From: Bradyrhizobium sp. SZCCT0148 | GTDB taxonomy: Bacteria; Pseudomonadota; Alphaproteobacteria; Rhizobiales; Xanthobacteraceae | DNA: 64,000 bases | Assembly: GCF_018129985.1 (NCBI RefSeq) | Contig: NZ_JAFCKT010000004.1 | Span: 248,001-312,000 of the forward strand | Direction: 5' to 3' | In this document: one piece after another, positions 1 to 9,103 of the stretch | Numbering within the stretch: position 1 is the first letter of the stretch | Layout: every line of letters begins with the position of its first letter | Position numbers and translations under genes: made by a program | The notes under the pieces: model-generated | What the model was told of the DNA's origin: nothing | Database searches by the model: none | What the model saw: the letters and a program-made list of their open reading frames with translations, nothing else

Positions 1-162
1 CAAACTAGCACGCCGAGCCCGCACCAACACGCGAAAAACCGGCGGCCGACCCAACCTTCATCGACGATTCGTATCGAGCGATTGCGCCTGCTAATCGATC
101 GGAATTCGCAATCGCCGCACGGGACGGCTTTATTGATCTTCGAATGATTCCAACTAGTTTGG

Positions 163-180
163 CCTGAGGAAACGCTCAGG
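163..180 (+). promoter_or_regulatory. Inverted repeat in the fdsG leader
   Basis: CCTGAG and CTCAGG flank a 6-base spacer and end 13 bases before the fdsG start codon. The upstream 160 bases hold no other gene. This could be a small RNA hairpin near the ribosome binding site or half of an operator; the sequence does not decide. No clear -35/-10 pair was recognised. Confidence 0.3.
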
Positions 181-193
181 TTGAGAACGAAGA

Positions 194-670
194 ATGACAG
201 CGATTTACGAACCTTGGGACGAGACGCGCGGCGCTGAAATCATCGCCGCACATGCCGACCAAGAGGGCGCGACGCTGGTCATCTTGCACGCGCTTCAGCA
301 GGCGTTCGGCTATGTGCCGGAGGCGGCCATTCCCAAGGTGGCGCAAGCGCTCAACCTGTCGCGTGCAGAAGTTCACGGCGTCTTCACGTTCTATCATGAT
401 TTCCGCCACAAGCCGGCCGGCCGCCACGTGCTGAAGCTCTGCCGCGCGGAGGCCTGCCAGGCTGCGGGCGGCGATGCACTGGCTGCGCGCGCCGAAGCAA
501 AGCTCGGCGTGACGCTCGGCAGCACCACGGCCGACGACAGCGTCACGCTTGAGCCGATCTACTGCCTCGGCCTGTGCGCGACCGCGCCGTCCGCGATGCT
601 CGATGGCCGGCTGATCGGCCGGCTCGACCAGAAGCGCCTCGATGCGTTGATCGCGGAGGCACAGCTATGA
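194..670 (+). CDS. fdsG: NAD-dependent formate dehydrogenase, gamma subunit
   Basis: A 158-residue NuoE-like protein, the small [2Fe-2S] electron-transfer subunit of soluble molybdenum formate dehydrogenase, which oxidises formate to CO2 with NAD+. The helical N-terminal half is typical of the family, and the thioredoxin-like C-terminal half carries the cluster cysteines in CRAEAC (about residues 84-89) and CLGLC (about 125-129). It is the first gene of an fdsGBA-fdhD-fdsD operon and its TGA overlaps the fdsB ATG (ATGA), so translation is probably coupled. The Shine-Dalgarno is weak (GAACGAAGA). The fds order downstream separates it from a complex I NuoE. Confidence 0.95.
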   Translation: MTAIYEPWDETRGAEIIAAHADQEGATLVILHALQQAFGYVPEAAIPKVAQALNLSRAEVHGVFTFYHDFRHKPAGRHVLKLCRAEACQAAGGDALAARAEAKLGVTLGSTTADDSVTLEPIYCLGLCATAPSAMLDGRLIGRLDQKRLDALIAEAQL

Positions 671-2223
671 GCTTGCGTCTGTTCGTCTCGCGTGACGCCG
701 GTGCAATCGCCGTCGGCGCCGACGAAGTTGCTCTGGCGCTGGAGCAGGCTGCGGCCAGACGCGGCGTGGCGATCGAGATCGTCCGGACCGGCTCGCGCGG
801 GATGTACTGGCTGGAACCGCTGGTCGAGGTGGCGACGCCACAGGGCCGGATTGCGTTCGGCCCGGTTACGGAGGCCGATGTGCCGTCCCTGCTCGACGCG
901 CTCTCGAACAAAACGCCGCATCTGTTGCGGCTGGGCGCAATCGACGAGATCCCCTGGCTGAAGCGCCAGACCCGTCTCACCTTCGCGCGCTGCGGCGCGA
1001 TCGACCCGCGCTCGCTCCACGACTATCGCGCCCATGGCGGCTATAGGGGGTTGGAGCGCGCATTGTCGCTCGGCTCCGATGTGATCCTCGACGAAGTCGC
1101 CGCATCGGGCTTACGCGGTCGTGGCGGCGCGGGCTTCCCGACCGGCATCAAGTGGAAGACCGTCGCTCAGGCCGTGGCCGACCGCAAATTCATCGTCTGC
1201 AACGCCGACGAGGGAGACAGTGGCACCTTCGCCGACCGCATGATCATGGAAGGCGATCCCTTCGTAGTGATCGAGGGTATGACCATCGCCGGCCTCACAG
1301 TCGGCGCGACCAAGGGCTATATCTATATCCGCAGTGAATACCCGCACGCTGTGGAAGCGATGAATGCCGCAATCGTAGCCGCCAGGCGCGGCGGCTATCT
1401 CGGCAGCAAGATTAGCAGTTCCACCCACAGCTTCGATCTCGAAGTCCGCGTCGGCGCCGGCGCCTATGTCTGCGGCGAGGAGACCTCGCTGCTGGAAAGC
1501 CTCGAAGGCCGCCGCGGCATCGTGCGCGCAAAGCCGCCACTGCCCGCCCATTACGGCTTGTTCGGCAAGCCGACCGTCATCAACAACGTGCTGTCGTTCG
1601 CGGCCGTCCCCTTCATCCTCGCCGAAGGCGCCAAGACATACGCCGATTATGGCATGGGCCGCTCCCGCGGCACGATGCCGATCCAGCTGGCCGGTAATCT
1701 CCGCTACGGCGGCCTGTTCGAAACCGCCTTCGGTGTGACGCTCGGCGAGCTCGTCGACGACATCGGCGGCGGCACCTTCACGGGCCGGCCGGTCCGCGCC
1801 GTGCAGGTCGGCGGTCCGTTAGGTGCCTATTTCCCCCGCGCGCTGTTCGACACGCCATTCGACTACGAGGCCTTCGCCGCGCGCGACGGCCTGATCGGCC
1901 ATGGCGGCATCGTCGTGTTCGACGACGGCGTCGACATGCGCAAGCAAGCGCGCTTCGCCATGGAGTTCTGCGCCGTCGAGTCCTGCGGCAAGTGCACGCC
2001 CTGCCGGATCGGCTCGACCCGCGGCGTCGAGACCATCGAGAAGATCATCCACGGCGAGCGCGTCAGCGAAAACATCGCGCTGGTCGAAGACCTCTGCAAC
2101 ACCATGAAGTTCGGCTCGCTCTGTGCGCTTGGCGGCTTCACGCCCTATCCGGTGCTCAGCGCGTTGAAGCACTTCCGGGAGGACTTCATCCCGGTGCCGA
2201 CCACGCTTCAGGCCGCGGAATAG
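667..2223 (+). CDS. fdsB: NAD-dependent formate dehydrogenase, beta (FMN/NADH-binding) subunit
   Basis: A 518-residue NuoF-type flavoprotein that takes electrons from formate oxidation to FMN and on to NAD+. The N-terminal ~110 residues look like an extra thioredoxin-like domain. Then come the glycine-rich NADH/FMN motif GRGGAGFPTGIKW, CNADEGDSGTFADR, GAGAYVCGEETSLLE, and the [4Fe-4S] motif ESCGKCTPCRIG near the C terminus. I chose the ATG that overlaps the fdsG stop. The frame is open about 90 bases further upstream, but that part lies inside fdsG and gives atypical sequence. fdsA follows after 10 bases. Confidence 0.96.
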   Translation: MSLRLFVSRDAGAIAVGADEVALALEQAAARRGVAIEIVRTGSRGMYWLEPLVEVATPQGRIAFGPVTEADVPSLLDALSNKTPHLLRLGAIDEIPWLKRQTRLTFARCGAIDPRSLHDYRAHGGYRGLERALSLGSDVILDEVAASGLRGRGGAGFPTGIKWKTVAQAVADRKFIVCNADEGDSGTFADRMIMEGDPFVVIEGMTIAGLTVGATKGYIYIRSEYPHAVEAMNAAIVAARRGGYLGSKISSSTHSFDLEVRVGAGAYVCGEETSLLESLEGRRGIVRAKPPLPAHYGLFGKPTVINNVLSFAAVPFILAEGAKTYADYGMGRSRGTMPIQLAGNLRYGGLFETAFGVTLGELVDDIGGGTFTGRPVRAVQVGGPLGAYFPRALFDTPFDYEAFAARDGLIGHGGIVVFDDGVDMRKQARFAMEFCAVESCGKCTPCRIGSTRGVETIEKIIHGERVSENIALVEDLCNTMKFGSLCALGGFTPYPVLSALKHFREDFIPVPTTLQAAE

Positions 2224-2233
2224 GAGAACGACG

Positions 2234-5107
2234 ATGGCTCTGATCGAAGAAATCGACTTCGGCACACCGCGCTCCAAGTCGGAAACGATGGTGACGCTGA
2301 CCATCGACGGCAACGAGGTCACGGTGCCCGAGGGCACCTCGATCATGCGGGCCGCGATGGACGCGGGCCACCAGATCCCGAAACTCTGCGCGACCGACAT
2401 GATCGACGCCTACGGCTCCTGTCGCCTCTGTCTCGTCGAGATCGAGGGCCGCACCGGCACGCCGGCCTCCTGCACCACGCCCGTCATGCCCGGCCTCGTC
2501 GTGCACACCCAGAGCGAGCGGCTGAAGAAGTTGCGCAAGGGCGTGATGGAGCTCTACATCTCCGACCATCCGCTCGACTGCCTCACCTGCGGCGCCAATG
2601 GCGACTGCGAGTTGCAGGACATGGCGGGCGCGGTCGGCCTGCGCGACGTGCGCTACGGCTATGAGGGCGAGAACCACGTTGTCGCCAAAAGCCACGGCTG
2701 CGACAACGACCACTGGATGCCGAAGGACGAGTCCAATCCCTATTTCACCTATGACCCCTCCAAGTGCATCGTCTGCTCGCGCTGCGTCCGGGCCTGCGAG
2801 GAGGTGCAAGGCACCTTCGCGCTGACGATCTCCGGCCGCGGCTTCGACAGCCGCGTCTCGCCGGGCATGAGCGAGAGCTTCCTCGGCTCCGAATGCGTCT
2901 CGTGCGGCGCCTGCGTGCAGGCTTGCCCGACCGCGACGCTGACCGAAAAGTCCGTGATCGAGATCGGCCAGCCCGAGCACTCCGTGGTCACCACCTGCGC
3001 CTATTGCGGCGTCGGATGCACCTTCAAGGCCGAGATGCGTGGCGAGGAAGTCGTGCGCATGGTGCCGTACAAGGACGGCAAGGCAAACCGCGGCCATTCC
3101 TGCGTCAAGGGCCGCTTCGCCTGGGGCTACACGAACCACAAGGAGCGCATCCTCAATCCGATGATCCGCGAACGGATCGAGGACCCCTGGCGCAAAGTGT
3201 CTTGGGACGAGGCGTTCACGTTCGCGGCCGCCAAGATGCGCGGCATACAAAAAAAGTACGGCCGCGACGCCATCGGCGGCATCACCTCCTCCCGCTGCAC
3301 CAACGAAGAGACCTATCTGGTGCAGAAGCTGATCCGGGCCGGTTTCGGCAACAACAATGTCGACACCTGTGCCCGCGTCTGCCATTCGCCGACTGGCTAC
3401 GGCCTCGCCACCACCTTCGGCACATCAGCCGGCACGCAGGATTTCGACTCGGTCGAGGACACCGACGTCGTCCTCGTGATCGGTGCCAATCCGGCCTCGG
3501 CTCATCCCGTGTTCGCCTCCCGCCTGAAAAAGCGGCTGCGGCAGGGCGCCAGGCTGATCGTGATCGATCCGCGCCGCACCGAGATGGTGGAATCACCGCA
3601 TGTCAAGGCGCTGCACCTGCCTCTGATGCCCGGCACCAATGTCGCGGTCATGACCGCGCTGGCGCATGTCATCGTTACGGAAGGCCTCGCCAACGAAGCC
3701 TTCGTGCGCGAGCGTTGCGACTGGAGCGAATTCGAGGAATGGGCGGCCTTCGTCGCGCAGCCCAAGAACAGTCCGGAAGCCACCGCCATCCTCACCGGCG
3801 TCGATCCGAAGGATCTGCGCGAAGCCGCGCGCACCTATGCCACCGGGGGCAACGGTGCGATCTATTACGGTCTAGGGGTCACCGAGCACAGCCAGGGCTC
3901 GACCACCGTGATCGCGATCGCGAACCTTGCGATGGTGACGGGCAATATCGGCCGTCCCGGCGTCGGCGTGAACCCGCTACGCGGGCAGAACAACGTGCAG
4001 GGCTCCTGCGACATGGGCTCGTTCCCGCATGAGTTGCCCGGCTACCGCCACATCTCCGGTGACGCCGTGCGCGACCAGTTCGAGGCGGTCTGGAACGTCA
4101 AGCTCAACCCCGAGCCGGGCCTGCGCATTCCCAACATGTTCGACGCCGCGGTCGAAGGCACGTTCATGGGCATCTACGTGCAGGGCGAGGACATTCTGCA
4201 GTCCGATCCCAACACCAAGCACGTGGTGGCTGCACTGTCGGCGATGGAATGCGTCATCGTCCACGACCTCTTCCTGAACGAGGCCGCGAACTACGCCCAT
4301 GTCTTCCTGCCTGGCTCGAGCTTCCTCGAGAAGGACGGCACCTTCACCAATGCCGAGCGCCGCATCCAGCGCGTGCGCAAGGTGATGACGCCGAAGAACG
4401 GCATGGCTGACTGGCAGGTCACCATCGGCCTTGCCAAGGCGATGGGCTTCGAGATGAACTACAGCCACCCATCCGAGATCATGGACGAGATCGCGGCGCT
4501 GACGCCGACGTTCGCCGGGGTCTCCTATGCCAAGCTCGATGAGCTCGGCTCGGTGCAATGGCCCTGCAATGAAAAGGCGCCGGAGGGAACGCCCGTGATG
4601 CATATCGACGGCTTCGTTCGCGGCAAGGGCAAGTTCGTCGTCACCGAATATGTCGCCACCGACGAACGCACCGGCCCGCGCTATCCGCTGCTGCTCACCA
4701 CGGGCCGCATTCTCAGCCAGTACAATGTCGGCGCGCAGACGCGGCGCACGGAGAATGTAGTCTGGCACGCCGAGGACCGGCTCGAGATCCACCCGCACGA
4801 TGCCGAGCAGCGCGGCGTGCGCGACGGTGATTGGGTGCGGCTGAGGAGCCGCGCCGGCGAGACCACGCTGCGGGCGGAGATCACCGATCGTGTCGCGCCC
4901 GGCGTCGTCTACACCACCTTCCACCATCCGGACACGCAGGCCAACGTCATCACGACCGACTATTCGGACTGGGCGACCAACTGCCCCGAATACAAGGTCA
5001 CGGCGGTCGAGGTCTCGCCCTCGAACGGGCCGTCCGACTGGCAGAAGGCCTATGATGCGCAGGCGCGGCAGTCACGCCGCATCGCGCCGGCCGAGGCCGC
5101 GGAGTAG
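2234..5107 (+). CDS. fdsA: NAD-dependent formate dehydrogenase, alpha (catalytic, Mo) subunit
   Basis: A 957-residue catalytic subunit, cytoplasmic. In order: an N-terminal [2Fe-2S] domain (about residues 16-95), a His-Cys3 [4Fe-4S] segment (HPLDCLTCGANGDCEL), two ferredoxin-type [4Fe-4S] motifs (CIVCSRCVRACEE and CVSCGACVQACP), then the molybdopterin oxidoreductase domain beginning CAYCGVGC. The likely Mo-ligating cysteine is the one in VCHSPTGYG. The C-terminal dinucleotide-binding domain is present and the length fits the family. GGAGAACGACG precedes the ATG. Mo/W-bis-MGD cofactor and NAD+ dependence are inferred from family and operon. Confidence 0.97.
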   Translation: MALIEEIDFGTPRSKSETMVTLTIDGNEVTVPEGTSIMRAAMDAGHQIPKLCATDMIDAYGSCRLCLVEIEGRTGTPASCTTPVMPGLVVHTQSERLKKLRKGVMELYISDHPLDCLTCGANGDCELQDMAGAVGLRDVRYGYEGENHVVAKSHGCDNDHWMPKDESNPYFTYDPSKCIVCSRCVRACEEVQGTFALTISGRGFDSRVSPGMSESFLGSECVSCGACVQACPTATLTEKSVIEIGQPEHSVVTTCAYCGVGCTFKAEMRGEEVVRMVPYKDGKANRGHSCVKGRFAWGYTNHKERILNPMIRERIEDPWRKVSWDEAFTFAAAKMRGIQKKYGRDAIGGITSSRCTNEETYLVQKLIRAGFGNNNVDTCARVCHSPTGYGLATTFGTSAGTQDFDSVEDTDVVLVIGANPASAHPVFASRLKKRLRQGARLIVIDPRRTEMVESPHVKALHLPLMPGTNVAVMTALAHVIVTEGLANEAFVRERCDWSEFEEWAAFVAQPKNSPEATAILTGVDPKDLREAARTYATGGNGAIYYGLGVTEHSQGSTTVIAIANLAMVTGNIGRPGVGVNPLRGQNNVQGSCDMGSFPHELPGYRHISGDAVRDQFEAVWNVKLNPEPGLRIPNMFDAAVEGTFMGIYVQGEDILQSDPNTKHVVAALSAMECVIVHDLFLNEAANYAHVFLPGSSFLEKDGTFTNAERRIQRVRKVMTPKNGMADWQVTIGLAKAMGFEMNYSHPSEIMDEIAALTPTFAGVSYAKLDELGSVQWPCNEKAPEGTPVMHIDGFVRGKGKFVVTEYVATDERTGPRYPLLLTTGRILSQYNVGAQTRRTENVVWHAEDRLEIHPHDAEQRGVRDGDWVRLRSRAGETTLRAEITDRVAPGVVYTTFHHPDTQANVITTDYSDWATNCPEYKVTAVEVSPSNGPSDWQKAYDAQARQSRRIAPAEAAE

Positions 5108-5111
5108 CCGC

Positions 5112-5939
5112 ATGCATGTCCCGGTCCAGGCCATCCACCGAAAGTCATGGCGCGACGGCGGTGCGTCGGAGGGCGCGCGGCTGATCCCGGAGGAGACGCC
5201 GCTGGCGCTGACCTACAACGGCGGCACCTATGCCGTCATGATGGCGACGCCGCAGAACCTCGAAGACTTCGCCGTCGGATTCAGCCTGGCCGAAGGCATC
5301 GTGGGATCGGTCGACGACATCCGGTCGCTTGAAGTGGTACGCCTCGACGACGGCATCGAACTCAGGATGTGGCTGGCATCGGACGATGCCGCGCGCATCG
5401 GCGAGCGCCGTCGCCACGTCGCGGGACCCACCGGGTGCGGCATCTGCGGCATCGAGTCCATAGCCGAGGCCGTGCGCCCCGCAGCGGTCGTGCCGCACGG
5501 CCAGACCTTCACACCCGAGCAGATCATGGCGGCGATGCAGGCGATCGCGCCGCTGCAATCGATCAATCTGCAGACCCGCGCGGTTCACGCCGCCGCGTTC
5601 TGGTCCCCTGCCGGCCACATCGTCGCGCTGCGCGAGGATATCGGCCGCCACAATGCGCTGGACAAGCTCGCCGGCGCGCTGGCGCGCAGCCGCGCCGACA
5701 CGCACGGGGGCATGGTGCTGCTGACGAGCCGTGTCTCGATCGAGATGGTGCAGAAGGCCGCCGCGATCGGCGCACCGGTGATGGTCGCGGTGTCCGCGCC
5801 GACTGCGCTTGCAGTGCGTACGGCGCAAGCCGCCGGCATCACGCTGATCGCGATCGCCCGGCAGGACGGATTCGAGATATTCACGCATGGCGGCCGGATC
5901 GCCGCTCGCCACGCCACGGAGGCTGCCGATGTCGCCTGA
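5112..5939 (+). CDS. fdhD: Formate dehydrogenase accessory sulfurtransferase FdhD
   Basis: A 275-residue FdhD (FdsC) protein. FdhD relays sulfur from a cysteine desulfurase to the molybdenum cofactor, which formate dehydrogenase needs for activity. The conserved CGICG loop (CxxC, about residues 114-118) is present, with GRHNALDK and TSRVSIEMVQKA typical of the C-terminal half. The ATG lies 4 bases after the fdsA stop; a longer upstream extension would run inside fdsA and is low-complexity. Its position between fdsA and fdsD matches other fds operons. Confidence 0.94.
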   Translation: MHVPVQAIHRKSWRDGGASEGARLIPEETPLALTYNGGTYAVMMATPQNLEDFAVGFSLAEGIVGSVDDIRSLEVVRLDDGIELRMWLASDDAARIGERRRHVAGPTGCGICGIESIAEAVRPAAVVPHGQTFTPEQIMAAMQAIAPLQSINLQTRAVHAAAFWSPAGHIVALREDIGRHNALDKLAGALARSRADTHGGMVLLTSRVSIEMVQKAAAIGAPVMVAVSAPTALAVRTAQAAGITLIAIARQDGFEIFTHGGRIAARHATEAADVA

Positions 5940-6159
5940 CCGCCTGATCTACATGGCCAACCAGATCGGCAAGTTCTTCCAGAGCCAGGGCCTCGGCAAA
6001 GCCGTGCCGGGGATTGCCGAGCACATCAAGAAGTTCTGGGACCCGCGGATGAAGCGCGCGATCTTCGCCCATCTCGACGCCGGCGGCGCGGGTCTCGAGC
6101 CTGACGTCCGCGAAGCGCTCACTTCGTTGAAGGCGGCGTCCCTTCCAGCAGCGCCCTGA
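5929..6159 (+). CDS. fdsD: NAD-dependent formate dehydrogenase, delta subunit
   Basis: A 76-residue small subunit. The N-terminal sequence (LIYMANQIGKFF) and a central WDPRMK motif are characteristic of FdsD. The protein is required for full activity or assembly of related enzymes but carries no cofactor motif. The ATG lies inside the 3' end of fdhD, overlapping by 11 bases. The 3' end overlaps glnE on the other strand by 41 bases, so the two stop codons are interleaved. Confidence 0.93.
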   Translation: MSPDRLIYMANQIGKFFQSQGLGKAVPGIAEHIKKFWDPRMKRAIFAHLDAGGAGLEPDVREALTSLKAASLPAAP

Positions 6160-9103
6160 ACACGCGCCGCACTTCGCTCTGCGTCTCCTTCACGCGCGCC
6201 TCCAGCGAGGAGAAATCCGGCGCGTCGCCGGCCCGCGCCATCACGCGCTGCAGATCGGTGCCGGCGGTCTCGGGCTTGAAGCGGTCGCTGACGCACAGCC
6301 GCAGGATCTGCGTGAGGTCGTGATAGAGCCGTGCGGCCGCGCGCAGGATCTCGGTTTCCGACTGCGGAAGCACGCCGAGCCTGCAGGCGTTGTCGAGCAC
6401 CTGCACCGTGCTGACGTCGAGAATTTCCGGCTTTTCGTACGCGTGCACGAGCTGGAGATATTGCGCGATGAAATCGATGTCGACCATGCCGCCGGCGGCG
6501 TATTTGAGATCCCAGCAATCGGCATCGCCCTTCTCCTGGGCGATCGCGCGCCGCATGTCGGCAACGTCGTTGGCGGTGATTCCGGGGTCGCGGTGACGGG
6601 TCAGGACATCGCGGATGACGCGCTCGATCCGTATCCGGAAGTCCGGTGAAGCCGACACCACGCGGGCGCGCGTGAGCGCCATGTGCTCCCAGGTCCAGGC
6701 CTCGTTGGCCTGATAATCCGCGAACGAGACCAGGCTCGAGGCGACGGGACCGGCGCGCCCTGAAGGACGCAGCCGCATGTCGATTTCGTAGAGCACGCCG
6801 TAATTGGTGCGCGTAGTAAAAGCGCTGATCAGGCGTTGGGTGAAGCGAGCGAAATAATGCGCGCCCTGAAGCGATTTCGGCCCATCGGAGTCCGGATGGT
6901 CGCCGTCGAAATCGTAGAGCAGGATCAGGTCGAGATCGGAGGAGGCCGTCATCTCGCGGCTGCCGAGCCGGCCCATCGCGATGATCGCGGTCTCCTGTCC
7001 CTTGATGCGGCCGTGCTGGGCGGCGAAGCGTTCGGCAACGAGGCCGTGAACGGTGTGAACGATGCCCTCGGCGACATCGGCGAAGGCCGTGCTCGCCTGC
7101 TGCGCCGAGACGGTGCCGGAGAGGATCCGCGTGCCGATCAGGAACAGGCTCTCCTGCCCGAACAGCCGCAGGCGATCGAGAAACTCTTCGTATGAGCCGG
7201 CGTCCTGCACGGTCGCGGCCAACCGTCCCGACAATTCCTGCCTGTCCGGCATGGCGCCGAAGAAGCGCGGGTCGATCAGGCCATCCATCAGCTGCGGCTG
7301 CCGGGCCAGCATCTCGCCAAGCCGGGGCGCTGCGCCCAAGACCAGCGCTACCAGCGCGACGAGATCGCGGTTCTGCCCGAGCAGCGTGATCAGCCGGCCG
7401 CCGCGCTGGAGCGCCCCGAGGAAATCATCGAAGGCCACGACGGCGCGATCCGGCTCCTCGGCATGGGCGAGGCCGTCGATCAGGGCCGGAACGAACTCGA
7501 CGAAGGCGCTGCGCGTCGCCTCGACGCGGAATACGCGATAGTCGCCGGTGATCCAGTCGCGCACCGTTTGCGCAACGGCGGCCGGCTTCTTGAAGCCGAG
7601 CGTTGCGAGGTGCTGGAGCAGGCGCGGATCGTCGGGACCCGCACTGTAGTCGAGCGCCGGCAGCTTGGCCGTGCCGGTCGGATCGTCGCCCTCGAACAGC
7701 TTTTCATAGTGCCCTTGCACGATCCCGAGCTGTCGCAGCAGGTCGCTAGCAAAGGCTTCGCGACCCGGATAGCCGAAGAAGCGCGCGAAACGCTCGACCG
7801 CCTCCTTGTCTTCGGGGAGCGTGTGGGTCTGCTCGTCGGCGATCATCTGGAGTCGATGCTCGACCCGGCGCAGGAATTCATACGCAATGGTCAGCTCGTC
7901 GTGCGCCGTAGGTGTGATCCAGTTGCTGGAGGCGAGAATGTCGAGCGCCTTCAGCGTCGGCCGCACCCGCAATTCCGGATGGCGGCCGCCGGCGATCAAT
8001 TGCTGGGTCTGCGCGAAGAACTCGATCTCGCGGATGCCGCCACGACCGACCTTGACGTTGTGCCCCTCCACCGCGACCTCGCTTTGGCCGCGATAGGTCT
8101 GCATCTGTCGCTTCATGTCATGGACGTCGGCGAGCGCGGCGAAGTCGAGATGCTTGCGCCAGACGAAGGGCGCGATCTCGGCGAGCAAAGCTTCGCCCGC
8201 CTTGGCGTCACCGGCACAGGCACGCGCCTTGATCATCGCGGCGCGCTCCCAGGTGCGCCCCTCCCGCTCATAGTAATTCAGCGCGGCGTCCCTTGAGATC
8301 GCCACCTGCGTCGAGGACGGATCGGGCCGCAGGCGCAGATCGACGCGGAACACATAGCCGTCATAGGTGCGCTGCTGCAGGATGCGCGCCATGCCCTGGG
8401 TGACCCGGACGAAGAACGGCTGCGGCTCGATATCGGGCGCGAGCGTCGTGGCATCGGGATCGAAGAACACGATGAGATCGATATCGCTGGAATAGTTCAG
8501 CTCGCCCGCACCCATCTTGCCCATCGCGAGCACGATCAGCCCGCAGCCTTCTTCAGGTGCCTCGGGATTCGGCGGCGAAAGCTTGCCTCGTGCGGCTTCC
8601 TGCCGCAGCAGGTATTGGAGCGCCGCCTGCACCGAGGACACCGCTACATCGGTCAGTGCAGCTGTCACCCGCATCACCGGCCAGACCCCGCCGATGTCGC
8701 ACAGGGCGGTGAGAAGCGCAGCCTCCGCCTTCATGCGGCGGAGCAGCCGCATCACCTCGGCTTCGTCCGTCGCGGCCAGTACCCCGCCCCTCGCCTCCGC
8801 GATCAACGCGGGCAGATGCGTATCCGGATCGCATTCGAGCAGCCGGATCAGGCGCAGCGGCTCCGTGCGCACCAGATCGAACAAATAAGGCGAGAATTCC
8901 GCGATGCCGGTCAGGATATCCCGCGCGAAGGGATGCGCCAGCAACGCTTCGAGACGGGCCAATTGCGCCGGCTCGAGTTCGGCCAGCCAAGTGTCAAAGC
9001 GTCGTTCGTCGGTTGTGGAAGCGGCAATATGGGGAGCCTCCGCGAAGCGTGCGGCGAGGCTCTCACCATGCTTGTCCGCGTTTCCCGGCGCGGAGTGGTT
9101 CAT
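6119..9103 (-). CDS. glnE: Bifunctional glutamine synthetase adenylyltransferase/adenylyl-removing enzyme
   Basis: A 994-residue GlnE that adds and removes AMP on glutamine synthetase in response to PII. It has two nucleotidyltransferase domains: the first around GAGELNYSSDIDLIVFFD (about residues 198-215), the second around LGSREMTASSDLDLILLYD (about 704-722). Both Asp-x-Asp metal sites are intact, each followed by a helical domain. The length is normal. Its ATG overlaps the stop of the upstream histidine kinase by 4 bases, so it is translated as the third gene of the response regulator-kinase-glnE unit. Confidence 0.97.
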   Translation of the reverse strand: MNHSAPGNADKHGESLAARFAEAPHIAASTTDERRFDTWLAELEPAQLARLEALLAHPFARDILTGIAEFSPYLFDLVRTEPLRLIRLLECDPDTHLPALIAEARGGVLAATDEAEVMRLLRRMKAEAALLTALCDIGGVWPVMRVTAALTDVAVSSVQAALQYLLRQEAARGKLSPPNPEAPEEGCGLIVLAMGKMGAGELNYSSDIDLIVFFDPDATTLAPDIEPQPFFVRVTQGMARILQQRTYDGYVFRVDLRLRPDPSSTQVAISRDAALNYYEREGRTWERAAMIKARACAGDAKAGEALLAEIAPFVWRKHLDFAALADVHDMKRQMQTYRGQSEVAVEGHNVKVGRGGIREIEFFAQTQQLIAGGRHPELRVRPTLKALDILASSNWITPTAHDELTIAYEFLRRVEHRLQMIADEQTHTLPEDKEAVERFARFFGYPGREAFASDLLRQLGIVQGHYEKLFEGDDPTGTAKLPALDYSAGPDDPRLLQHLATLGFKKPAAVAQTVRDWITGDYRVFRVEATRSAFVEFVPALIDGLAHAEEPDRAVVAFDDFLGALQRGGRLITLLGQNRDLVALVALVLGAAPRLGEMLARQPQLMDGLIDPRFFGAMPDRQELSGRLAATVQDAGSYEEFLDRLRLFGQESLFLIGTRILSGTVSAQQASTAFADVAEGIVHTVHGLVAERFAAQHGRIKGQETAIIAMGRLGSREMTASSDLDLILLYDFDGDHPDSDGPKSLQGAHYFARFTQRLISAFTTRTNYGVLYEIDMRLRPSGRAGPVASSLVSFADYQANEAWTWEHMALTRARVVSASPDFRIRIERVIRDVLTRHRDPGITANDVADMRRAIAQEKGDADCWDLKYAAGGMVDIDFIAQYLQLVHAYEKPEILDVSTVQVLDNACRLGVLPQSETEILRAAARLYHDLTQILRLCVSDRFKPETAGTDLQRVMARAGDAPDFSSLEARVKETQSEVRRVFRALLEGTPPSTK

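Noticed and set aside
2186..3385. Long open minus-strand frame opposite fdsA
   Set aside because: Low-pattern Ala/Arg-rich sequence, antisense to a well-identified gene, as expected from GC-rich codon third positions.
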